Assembly (NCBI GenBank): GCA_016177925.1
Contig: JACOUH010000133.1
Span: 1-64,000 of the forward strand
Length of the DNA: 64,000 nucleotides
Source: Planctomycetota bacterium
GTDB lineage: Bacteria; Planctomycetota; Planctomycetia; Gemmatales; Gemmataceae
Direction: 5' to 3'
Under the pieces are notes generated by a model. The model searched no databases, was not told the DNA's origin, and was given only the letters and a program-made list of their open reading frames with translations. The position numbers and the translations under genes were made by a program. Below, in pieces: positions 40,631 to 47,927 of the stretch; the first letter of the stretch is position 1; the number at the start of each line of letters is the position of its first letter.

Positions 40631-43030
40631 ATGGCCGCCGATAGTCCCCAGCAGAATGTCTTCGCCGCCATCATCGACGAGCACTACATCGAAGAGCCGA
40701 AGCTGGTCCAGCTCCTCAGCGCTCCGCCCGCCAAGATCACGATCGATGGCAAGGAAATTACGATTAAGCGGACCGCTTATGCCACCGACCCGGTGACCGG
40801 CAAGCCGTTCGCGCGACCGACGACGATCTACGACGCGGCGCTCCAGCTGGGGATCAACATCCCCATCCTGTGCCACCGTGAGCACATGACGCCGGTGGCC
40901 GTCTGCCGCTTTTGCGTCGTCGAGTTGGAGGGGCAGTATCGCCTGGCTCCCGCCTGCCAGCGCCAGGTCGAGGCCGGCATGGTGGTCAAGACAATCGCCA
41001 CCAGCGACCGCGTCAAGAACGCCGTCAAGATCCTGACGGAGTTGCTGCTGGCCGACCACGACACGCCGCGCGAGGCGCACAAGGAGTACGGCGAGAACGA
41101 GCTGCGTGTCATCGCCCGGCAACTCAACCTCGACCCGCACTCGTCGCGCTTCCCGCGCACCGCCCGCGACCGCGGTCACGACGAGTCGTCGATCGTGATC
41201 GCCGTCGACCACAACGCCTGCATCCTGTGCGACCGCTGCATCCGTGGCTGCGGCGAGATCCGCAACAACCAGATCATCGGCCGCATGAACAAGGGCTATC
41301 GCGCCCGCATCGCCTTCGACCTCAACGAGCCGATGGGCGAGTCCAACTGCGTCTCGTGCGGCGAGTGCATGGTGTCGTGCCCGACCGGCGCCCTGACCAA
41401 CCGCAAGTTTGTCCTGCCGCAGGTGACCGAGCGGCAGACCAACGTGCAGCGGATCACCGTCGAGGAACTGGCCCCGCATCCCCTCTTCCAGGGCGTGTCG
41501 AAGCAGTTCCTCGGCTGGAACGAGGGCGCCATCGTGCGCCGCCGTTTCAAGGCGGGCGAAATGATCTGCCGGGAAGGCGAATTCGGCAACAGCGCGTTCA
41601 TCATCGAGTCGGGCCAGCTCGAAGTCTTCATCGCCGCCCCCATGAAGCACGTCAAGGCCCGCAAGAACCGGGGCAAGGGCGACAAGGTCAACCGCGGTCT
41701 GTTCGGCCTGGTGCGCCGCTTCACCAGCAGCCTCGTCAGCACCAAGGACGACCGGATCGACCATCGCGACGGCGGCGCGTCGGGCCACCCCCAGCGCTAC
41801 ATCCCCATCGACGCCCCGGTCTCGCTCAACTTCGACGACCCGGTCGCAACGCTGACCGCCGACGACCTGATCTTCGGCGAAATGTCGTGCATGAACAACT
41901 ACCCGCGCTCGGCCAGCGTGCGCGCCAAGACCGACGTCGTCGTGCTGGAGATCCTGCGCAATGTCCTGTACATCCTGCAGCGCAACAAGAAGTCGAAGGC
42001 GATGCTCGACGAGGTCTATCGCCGCCGCTCCATCGAGGGGCACTTGCGCAGCGTGCCGATGTTCTCGAACCTGATGCGCGACGAGGACCGCTTCCGCCAG
42101 TTCCTCGAGGACTTCCGCGAGCGGATGACGCTGGTGCGGCTGAACCCCGGCGAGGTGATCTTCCGCCAGGGCGACGCAGCCGACAACTTCTATCTCGTCA
42201 AGTTCGGCTTCGTGAAAGTGTCGCAGAAGCAGCCCGGCGGCGAGCACGTCCTCAGCTACGTCGGGCCCGGCGGCTACATCGGCGAGATCGGCCTGTTGTC
42301 GGAGATCCCCGAGATCGCGGCGCTGGCTCCGCCGGGACGTCGCGTCGCCACCTGTCAGGCGCTGGACCACGTCGACCTGGTCAAGATCACCGGCGCCGCC
42401 TTCCAGGAGATCCTCGCCAAGTTCCCCGAGGTCCGCGAGCAGCTGGTGCAGGTCGCGCTGGACCGCCTGCACGAGAACGAGGTCAGCCGGCAGCGCGCCG
42501 AAACGACATCGATGGGCGAGTTCGTGCGGCAGGGCCTGATGAACGCCCAGAGCCTGCTGGTACTCGACCTGACCAAGTGTACGCGCTGCGACGAGTGTAC
42601 CAAGGCGTGCGCCGACGCCCACGACGGCGTGACGCGGCTGATCCGCGACGGTCTGCGCTTCGAGAACTGGCTGGTAGCGTCGTCGTGCCGGTCGTGCCTG
42701 GACCCGTACTGCATGGCCGGCTGCCCGGTCGACGCCATCCACCGCAAGAAGACGCGCGAGATGGTCATCGAGGACTGGTGCATTGGCTGCGGCAACTGCG
42801 CCAAGAACTGCCCCTACGGCAACATCAACATGCACGGCTTCGAGGTACAGGAAGAGGACCCGAACCACCCCGGTCATCAGATGGCGGTCGTCAAGCAGAA
42901 GGCGACCATGTGCGACCTCTGTTCGGAGCTGGACGGCAAGCCGAGCTGCGTCTACGCCTGTCCGCACGACGCCGCCCACCGCTACTCCGGCGACGAGTTC
43001 CGCAAGATCGTCGAGGGCCGGCAGCGCTAG
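40631..43030 (+). CDS. Multidomain iron-sulfur protein with two cyclic-nucleotide-binding domains
   Basis: 799 residues with an unusual layout. Residues 35-115: plant-type [2Fe-2S] domain (ILCHREHMTPVAVCRFCVVE, PACQRQ) as at the start of NuoG. 120-280: NuoG-like His-Cys stretch then two 4Fe-4S clusters (CILCDRCIRGC, CVSCGECMVSC). 290-460: first cyclic-nucleotide-binding domain (RFKAGEMICREGEFGNSAFI, then after an about 100-residue insert LIFGEMSCMNNYPRSASV). 470-620: second one (LNPGEVIFRQGDAADNFYLV, GGYIGEIGLL). 640-790: four-cluster ferredoxin of the HybA/NrfC/DmsB kind (CTRCDECTKAC, CRSCLDPYCMAGC, CIGCGNCAKNC, CDLCSELDGKPSC). The molybdenum domain of NuoG is absent. Probably an electron hub between NuoEF-like and membrane partners, gated by a nucleotide; the gating is inference. 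Confidence 0.92.
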   Translation: MAADSPQQNVFAAIIDEHYIEEPKLVQLLSAPPAKITIDGKEITIKRTAYATDPVTGKPFARPTTIYDAALQLGINIPILCHREHMTPVAVCRFCVVELEGQYRLAPACQRQVEAGMVVKTIATSDRVKNAVKILTELLLADHDTPREAHKEYGENELRVIARQLNLDPHSSRFPRTARDRGHDESSIVIAVDHNACILCDRCIRGCGEIRNNQIIGRMNKGYRARIAFDLNEPMGESNCVSCGECMVSCPTGALTNRKFVLPQVTERQTNVQRITVEELAPHPLFQGVSKQFLGWNEGAIVRRRFKAGEMICREGEFGNSAFIIESGQLEVFIAAPMKHVKARKNRGKGDKVNRGLFGLVRRFTSSLVSTKDDRIDHRDGGASGHPQRYIPIDAPVSLNFDDPVATLTADDLIFGEMSCMNNYPRSASVRAKTDVVVLEILRNVLYILQRNKKSKAMLDEVYRRRSIEGHLRSVPMFSNLMRDEDRFRQFLEDFRERMTLVRLNPGEVIFRQGDAADNFYLVKFGFVKVSQKQPGGEHVLSYVGPGGYIGEIGLLSEIPEIAALAPPGRRVATCQALDHVDLVKITGAAFQEILAKFPEVREQLVQVALDRLHENEVSRQRAETTSMGEFVRQGLMNAQSLLVLDLTKCTRCDECTKACADAHDGVTRLIRDGLRFENWLVASSCRSCLDPYCMAGCPVDAIHRKKTREMVIEDWCIGCGNCAKNCPYGNINMHGFEVQEEDPNHPGHQMAVVKQKATMCDLCSELDGKPSCVYACPHDAAHRYSGDEFRKIVEGRQR

Positions 43031-43035
43031 GCGAC

Positions 43036-43095
43036 CCCGCCGCTTGCGGCTTAGTATCTCCGGCCGCGCCGGGCTGCTAAGCCGCAAGCGGCGGG
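43036..43095. repeat. 60-bp palindrome, CCGCTTGCGGCTTAG family
   Basis: CCCGCCGCTTGCGGCTTAG at 43036 and its mirror CTAAGCCGCAAGCGGCGGG at 43077. A second copy is at 47882-47926. It fills the gap between the iron-sulfur gene and the SthA-like gene. Confidence 0.92.
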
Positions 43096-43114
43096 TTGCG
43101 GGAGGGGCACGGTC

Positions 43115-44647
43115 ATGGGGGAAGGGCCCTGTCATGAGTTCGACCTCGTCGTGATCGGCTCGGGGCCGGCCGGCGAGAAGGGAGCGGCCGCGGCCGCGTA
43201 TTTCGGCAAGCGCGTCGCCTTGATCGAGAAGGACGATCACTACGGCGGCGCCGCGGCCAACACCGGCACCCTGCCCTCCAAGACGCTGCGCGAGACCGCC
43301 CTCATCCTGTCGGGGCTGCGGCAGCGGCAGATCTTCGGCCTGAAGTTCGGCCTGGAGGGCAACCTCCGCATCCAGGACTTCCTGTCCCACGAACGCCGCG
43401 TCAAGGATTACGAGCGATTCCGTATCCGCAACAACCTCAAGTATCACGGCGTCACCGTCTTTGCAGGCCGCGCCTCCTTCGTCGACGATCACACCGTCCA
43501 GGTCACGCCGCAGCGGTCGAAACCCGATCGGTTACGAGGCGAGAAGATCCTGATCGCCACCGGTTCCTATCCTTTTCGGCCGAAGGAATTGTTCCCGTTC
43601 ACCAGCACGCGCGTCTTCGACTCGGACACGATCCTGTCCCTGTACGAAATCCCCAAGTCGCTGCTCGTCGTTGGCGGTGGCGTGATCGGATGCGAATATG
43701 CTTGCATGTTCGCGGCGCTGGGGGTGGCGGTGACGATGGTCGAGAAGCGCGGCGGGCTGCTCGGCGGCGTTGACCGCGAGATTGCCGAGTCGCTCCACGA
43801 GCAGATGAGCGACGCCGGCATGGAAATCATCCTCCAGGACGAGGTCGCCGAGATCCGCAATCACCCGGCGCCGCGCGTCCCGCTCGGGCAGCGCGGCGGG
43901 ACGCCGCCCGAGCCCGACGCCCCTCTGGAAGCCGAGTTGAAGTCCGGCCGCGTGCTGCACCCCGCCGCCATCCTCGTCTCGTCGGGCCGCAGCGGGCAGA
44001 CGGCGGGGCTGGAGCTGGACCGGATCGGCATCGAGGTCAACGAACGCGGCCACATCAAGGTTGACTCGAAGACGTTTCAGACGAACGTGCCGCACATCTA
44101 CGCGGCCGGCGACGTCATCGGCAACCCGGCCCTGGCGTCGACGGCGATGGCGCAGGCGCGCATGGCCGTCGCCCATGCCTTCAACTTGCCCTTCAACACC
44201 GGCCTGGCCGAGATGCTGCCGGCCGGCATCTTCACGATCCCCGAGTGCTCCAGCGTCGGCGAGACGGAAGAGTCGCTGAAGAAGAAGGACATCGGCTACG
44301 TCGCCGGGCGAGCGTTCTATGCCGGCAATGCCCGCGGCCAGATCATCGGCGATAGCAAGGGCTTCCTCAAACTGCTCTTTCATCAGGACGACCTCGCCCT
44401 GCTCGGCATCCACGTGATCGGCGAGCAGGCTACCGAACTGGTCCACATCGGCCTGACCGCCCTGCTGATGAAGGCTAAGGCCGACTTGTTCATCCACACT
44501 TGCTACAACTACCCGACGTTGTCGGAGCTGTACAAGTACGCAGCGTATGACGCCCTGGGGAAGTGGCAGAAACTGCGCTGCGAGGGCGACGCCGAAGCGG
44601 GGATCGCAGAGCAGGTGCTCCAGGCCGAGCCGACGAAAGCTGTGTGA
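43115..44647 (+). CDS. sthA: SthA-like FAD/NAD(P)-binding oxidoreductase (soluble transhydrogenase-like)
   Basis: 510 residues of the dihydrolipoamide-dehydrogenase-like family. FAD motif VVIGSGPAGEKGAAAA, second nucleotide motif LLVVGGGVIGCEYACMFAALG, FAD-binding IYAAGDVIGNPALAS and the dimerisation tail (HTCYNYPTLSELYKYAAYDA) are present. The redox-active pair is absent: the segment reads GGAAANTGTLPSKTLRE, with no cysteine, as expected for transhydrogenases that use FAD alone. Predicted reaction: hydride transfer between NADPH and NAD. A small palindrome (GCGTCCCGC...GCGGGACGC, 43876-43905) is read in frame near residue 257. Belongs to the redox operon. Confidence 0.88.
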   Translation: MGEGPCHEFDLVVIGSGPAGEKGAAAAAYFGKRVALIEKDDHYGGAAANTGTLPSKTLRETALILSGLRQRQIFGLKFGLEGNLRIQDFLSHERRVKDYERFRIRNNLKYHGVTVFAGRASFVDDHTVQVTPQRSKPDRLRGEKILIATGSYPFRPKELFPFTSTRVFDSDTILSLYEIPKSLLVVGGGVIGCEYACMFAALGVAVTMVEKRGGLLGGVDREIAESLHEQMSDAGMEIILQDEVAEIRNHPAPRVPLGQRGGTPPEPDAPLEAELKSGRVLHPAAILVSSGRSGQTAGLELDRIGIEVNERGHIKVDSKTFQTNVPHIYAAGDVIGNPALASTAMAQARMAVAHAFNLPFNTGLAEMLPAGIFTIPECSSVGETEESLKKKDIGYVAGRAFYAGNARGQIIGDSKGFLKLLFHQDDLALLGIHVIGEQATELVHIGLTALLMKAKADLFIHTCYNYPTLSELYKYAAYDALGKWQKLRCEGDAEAGIAEQVLQAEPTKAV

Positions 44648-44703
44648 ACATTCTTCTCCCCTTTCCCCCGAGGGGAGCGGGGGAAGAAGACGGGAGGAAC
44701 GCA

Positions 44704-44796
44704 ATGGTTTGGGACGCCATCCTGACGGGGGCCGTCGTCGTGGCAGTGGTCGGGCTTCTGCTCTGGCTCTTGCCGCGCCTGGGCAAGGGCGGCTGA
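44704..44796 (+). CDS. 30-residue single-helix membrane peptide ending the redox operon
   Basis: ATG at 44704 has GGGAGG six bases upstream. The peptide MVWDAILTGAVVVAVVGLLL then WLLPRLGKGG is one hydrophobic helix of about 18 residues with a basic end, 57 bases behind the sthA-like gene. Small subunits of this kind often accompany membrane redox complexes; the role is inference. Confidence 0.6.
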   Translation: MVWDAILTGAVVVAVVGLLLWLLPRLGKGG

Positions 44797-45095
44797 GGCC
44801 CGCGCGGGTGCTCCGGCACCTCCGGCCCGTCGGGCCGTTCCGCAGAGCCGGTGTCTCGCCCTGACGAGATGGCAGACCGGCCCCCCGATTTCTGAGCCGC
44901 CCGCGCGGAATTTCCAAAAAAGTCATCGTCTTCGATTTGACCGCCCCTCAACTTCTGTTCTAGATTTCCTTTAGCAGCGCAATTTGCCCCTGCCTTTTCG
45001 CCTCGGGCGCAACGGCTCGGAGGAAACCATCCTTCGTCCCGGTCGACTCGCATCCTGGGGGCAAGCCGCTCATTCTCCCGGAGGATTTCACGTCG
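44797..45095. other. Regulatory gap before the two-component genes
   Basis: Noncoding. It carries a promoter-like pair (44937-44966) and a stretch of lower GC just before the histidine kinase gene; otherwise nothing is recognised. Confidence 0.5.
44937..44966 (+). promoter_or_regulatory. Sigma70-type promoter candidate for the histidine kinase operon
   Basis: -35 TTGACC at 44937-44942, 18-bp spacer, -10 TAGATT at 44961-44966, in a locally AT-rich stretch 130 bases before the kinase start. Confidence 0.5.
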
Positions 45096-46811
45096 ATGGC
45101 AGCGATCAACCACGCCCCCGGGACCTCCCCGAGTGATCGCAGCCGCGCCGTGCTGGAGTTGATTCACGGCTGGCTGAGCCAGCCAGGAGCGGAGCGTTCC
45201 TCCCTTGTCGACCTGGTCCGCGATTTGGCAGAGGCATTCGCCGCCAGCGCCGCCGGGGTCGCCGTCCTGACCGACGGCGCTGTGCTGGTGCGCGAGGCGG
45301 TCGGAGCCGGTCCGGAATCTCAAGGGGCCCTGCCGTGGGTTGAGCAGCCTGGGCTCCTGGCCGAAGTGCGCCGCAGCGTGTCGGCGCTCTCCGTGCCGTC
45401 GCGTCAGGGCCGGATGTTTTTGTGTACAGCCGTCCAACCGCGTGGGGCTTGCGGATGGCTCTTCTGGGTCGAGGCGGAGGCGGGTCGAACGTGGAGTCCC
45501 GCTGAGTCGGCGGCCCTGGCGCTGGCGGGACAGGCGGCTGTCCGCTGGCTGGAGGCACAAGACGCGGGGCCTGCGTGGGCTCATCAGCTGGAGCACGCCG
45601 CCCAGCAGCGCCGGCTCGAGGACGCCGCCGTGTGGACGCGGCGCCTGGCCCATGACTACGGCAACGTGTTAACCAGCATCCTCGGCTTCACCGAGCTGAG
45701 CCTGTCCCAGCTTTCCGACAGTTCCCCGCTCCGGCGTTACCTGAGCGAGGTCCACCGCGGGGCTCAGCAGGGGGCCCTTCTGACCGAGCGTCTGCGTCTG
45801 TTCGCGCGGCGGCCGGCGTCGTCGGGACAGGCCACGTTCCTGGGACACGTTCTCGCCCAGCAGCGGGAACGATTTGCGAACGAGGGCCCCGCTGTCGAAT
45901 TGCGGTTGGACCTCCCCGCCAACCTGCCGCCGGTGGCCCTCGGCTCGGACGCCTTGCAGGACGTCTTGGGGCCGCTGCTCGACAACGCCCGGGAGGCGAT
46001 CGCCCAGAAGGGTCGCGTGACGGTAACGGCACAGTTCGTGCAGCTATCCTCTGTTGACTGCCTTGCGCTGTGGGGCAGCCCCGGACCGGGCCCCCAGGTG
46101 TGCGTCGAGATCAGCGACACGGGTTGTGGCCTGACCGCCGACGCCGAGGCGAAACTGTTCCGCGAGCCGTTCTTTACGAACAAGCCGCGCCACCGCGGCC
46201 TCGGCCTGGCAACCGTCTATGGCGTGCTGGTGTCCAACCGCAGCGGTTTCGCCCTGCTGCCGGGCCCGCAGGGCGGCGTGATCGCCCGCGTGTACTTGCC
46301 CATCGCGGCAGGGGCCCTTCTCCCGGCGCGACCCGCTGGCGCGGGCGGGGCCCCTGCGCCAGCTCGGTGCCCTCCCGCGCCAGCGGGTCGCGCCGGCACG
46401 GAGGGGAAGATCCTCGTCGTTGATGACGACCCTGGTGTTCTGGAAATGGTCAGCGATACGCTCCGCCAGGTGGGCTATCGGGTGCAGACGGCCGCCAGCG
46501 CTGCCGAGGCGGTGGCGCTGGTTGGGGCCTCGCGGATGCAGCCGTTCAACCTGGTGCTGTCCGATATCGTCATGGAGCCGACCTCGGGCGTGGAACTCGC
46601 CCGCCAGCTGCTCTGCCGCGACGCCAACCTGCGTCTGCTGTTCATGAGCGGGGAGGTGTCGCAGGAATCCCTGCGGGGCGACCTTGGCGGGCAGCCGTTC
46701 GAGCTGCTGGCCAAGCCGTTCCGCGTCGACGGCCTGCTGCGGGCCGTGCATAAGGCACTGCAAGACCCGCCGCGGCCCGACCCGCTCGCGCGGGTGCCCT
46801 TGAAGACCTGA
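45096..46811 (+). CDS. Histidine kinase fused to a receiver domain
   Basis: 571 residues, cytoplasmic, no membrane helix. A GAF-like N-terminal sensor (about 25-170) precedes the HisKA helix with the phosphorylated His in RRLAHDYGNVLTSILGF (near 189), the ATPase domain (LLDNAREAIAQKG, ISDTGCGL, FFTNKPRHRGLGLATVYG) and a C-terminal receiver (KILVVDDDPGVLEMVSDTLR, LVLSDIVM, LLAKPFR). Residues 410-434 between ATPase and receiver (ARPAGAGGAPAPARCPPAPA) are encoded by a 74-bp palindrome, so a repeat forms the interdomain linker. GGAGG lies upstream of the ATG. Probably pairs with the next gene. Confidence 0.92.
   Translation: MAAINHAPGTSPSDRSRAVLELIHGWLSQPGAERSSLVDLVRDLAEAFAASAAGVAVLTDGAVLVREAVGAGPESQGALPWVEQPGLLAEVRRSVSALSVPSRQGRMFLCTAVQPRGACGWLFWVEAEAGRTWSPAESAALALAGQAAVRWLEAQDAGPAWAHQLEHAAQQRRLEDAAVWTRRLAHDYGNVLTSILGFTELSLSQLSDSSPLRRYLSEVHRGAQQGALLTERLRLFARRPASSGQATFLGHVLAQQRERFANEGPAVELRLDLPANLPPVALGSDALQDVLGPLLDNAREAIAQKGRVTVTAQFVQLSSVDCLALWGSPGPGPQVCVEISDTGCGLTADAEAKLFREPFFTNKPRHRGLGLATVYGVLVSNRSGFALLPGPQGGVIARVYLPIAAGALLPARPAGAGGAPAPARCPPAPAGRAGTEGKILVVDDDPGVLEMVSDTLRQVGYRVQTAASAAEAVALVGASRMQPFNLVLSDIVMEPTSGVELARQLLCRDANLRLLFMSGEVSQESLRGDLGGQPFELLAKPFRVDGLLRAVHKALQDPPRPDPLARVPLKT
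46323..46396. repeat. 74-bp palindrome encoding the kinase-receiver linker
   Basis: CCGGCGCGACCCGCTGGCGC plus GGG and its mirror around GCGGGGCCCCTGCGCCAGCT. It is read through in frame. Relatives are at 46895-47000 and, as half copies, near 46776 and 22568. Confidence 0.88.
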
Positions 46812-46854
46812 ACCCCCCGACCCAGACGTCGGGCAATCGAAGGAGATCCTAGCG

Positions 46855-47655
46855 GTGAGTTTTCGCGTACCCAATAACGTCTCGACTGTGAACACGGCTC
46901 GACCCGCTCTCGCGGGTGCCCCGAATGCCCACGAGGCTCCGCTCGATAGCCGGGGCATCTGCGCCAACTCGGTGCCCTCCCGCGACAGCGGGTCGGGCCG
47001 GCCGCGCAACGCGGAGCCGGCGACCGAGTCTTCCGGCCTGTACTGCTCCGGCGAGGTGCGCATCCTCGTCCTGGATGACGACGACCAGGTCGGCCGCATG
47101 ATCCGCGAGGCGCTGGAGGGCAAGGGCTTTCACGTCGACGTCGTCTCCGACACGCGCCAGATCGGGGCGCAGCTGCGCCAGCAGCCGTACCACCTCATCA
47201 TTCTCGACTATGTGCTGCCGGGCCTCGACTCCGAGCAGGTGCTCGACTGGATCAAGGAGCATCAGGCCGACGCCAGCATCATCGTGGTGACGGCGTACCC
47301 GTCGGTCGACAGCGCCCTGAGCTGCCTGCGGGCGCGCACCTACGACTACCTGACCAAGCCGTTCCAGATCACGCACCTGCAAGGGGTGGTGACGCGCTGC
47401 CTGGAGAGCAAGGGCCTGCTGCGACTGTCGGAGGACGCTCTGAAAGTGGCCCTGGGGGCTGCGATCCGCGAACGCCGCAAGGGCCTCGGCCTGACGCTGG
47501 CCCAGATGGCGCAGCGGACCAGCGTGTCGCTGGGTTACCTGTCGCAGATCGAACTGGGCAAGAACTCGGCGTCGATCGAGACGCTCTACCGCATCTCGCT
47601 GGGACTTGGCATCCGCATGAGCGATCTGTTCCAGGCGGTGCAGGCCGCGCTGTAG
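46855..47655 (+). CDS. Response regulator with receiver and XRE-type DNA-binding domains
   Basis: 266 residues. The GTG at 46855 has AAGGAG upstream. Residues 14-49 (RPALAGAPNAHEAPLDSRGI) are encoded by a palindromic repeat. The receiver spans about 66-185 (RILVLDDDDQVGRMIREALE, phospho-Asp in LIILDYVLPG, VVTAYPS, YLTKPFQ). The C-terminal domain is an XRE-type helix-turn-helix (GLTLAQMAQRTSVSLGYLSQ then IELGKNSASIETLYRISLGL). Receiver plus XRE is a less usual pairing than OmpR, NarL or NtrC types. Likely output partner of the kinase 43 bases upstream. Confidence 0.92.
   Translation: MSFRVPNNVSTVNTARPALAGAPNAHEAPLDSRGICANSVPSRDSGSGRPRNAEPATESSGLYCSGEVRILVLDDDDQVGRMIREALEGKGFHVDVVSDTRQIGAQLRQQPYHLIILDYVLPGLDSEQVLDWIKEHQADASIIVVTAYPSVDSALSCLRARTYDYLTKPFQITHLQGVVTRCLESKGLLRLSEDALKVALGAAIRERRKGLGLTLAQMAQRTSVSLGYLSQIELGKNSASIETLYRISLGLGIRMSDLFQAVQAAL
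46895..47000. repeat. Palindromic repeat at the 5' end of the response regulator gene
   Basis: CGGCTCGACCCGCTCTCGCG plus GGTGCC at the left, complementary CCCGCGACAGCGGGTCGGGC plus CG at the right, with a longer spacer. Read in frame as residues 14-49. Confidence 0.8.
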
Positions 47656-47675
47656 AGCATTTTGCCAACGCGTGT

Positions 47676-47749
47676 GGCGAGCGGGGTCCGTAATGACCCC
47701 GGTTTGCTGCTGGTTGTTCGTACCGGGGTCATTACGGACCCCGCTCGCC
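47676..47749. repeat. 74-bp palindrome, GGCGAGCGGGGTCCGTAATG family
   Basis: Arms GGCGAGCGGGGTCCGTAATG plus ACCCCGG, spacer TTTGCTGCTGGTTGTTCGTA. It shares the GGCGAGCGGGG tip with the family at 3504. It lies between the convergent response regulator and selD genes. Confidence 0.92.
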
Positions 47750-47751
47750 AG

Positions 47752-47796
47752 GGATGAAAAAAGGGCCGGCAGATGCAGCACGTCTGCCGGCCCGTA
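47752..47796 (-). terminator. Rho-independent terminator downstream of selD
   Basis: Hairpin GGGCCGGCAGA...TCTGCCGGCCC with the loop TGCAGCACG. On the minus strand it is followed by CTTTTTTCAT, a proper U-run, so it serves transcripts coming from selD. Confidence 0.75.
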
Positions 47797-47881
47797 AAAG
47801 GACCTCCCCAGGCGAGGAGTCCTCTCCTTGTCTCGAAAGGAGAGACGTCCGAGGGGAAGCGATTATTCACGGCGATTCGCC

Positions 47882-47926
47882 TTGCCGCTTGCGGCTTAGC
47901 ATCCCGTGCTAAGCCGCAAGCGGCAA
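47882..47926. repeat. 45-bp palindrome, CCGCTTGCGGCTTAG family
   Basis: TTGCCGCTTGCGGCTTAGCA and its mirror around TCCCG, two bases from the selD stop codon. It matches the copy at 43036-43095. Confidence 0.9.
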
Positions 47927-47927
47927 A

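Noticed and set aside
40631-43030. Simple nuoG annotation
   Set aside because: Only the N-terminal iron-sulfur part is NuoG-like; the molybdopterin-like domain is absent and CNB and ferredoxin domains follow.
40616-43492. 958-residue minus-strand ORF
   Set aside because: Antisense of the iron-sulfur protein; no domain and no ribosome site.
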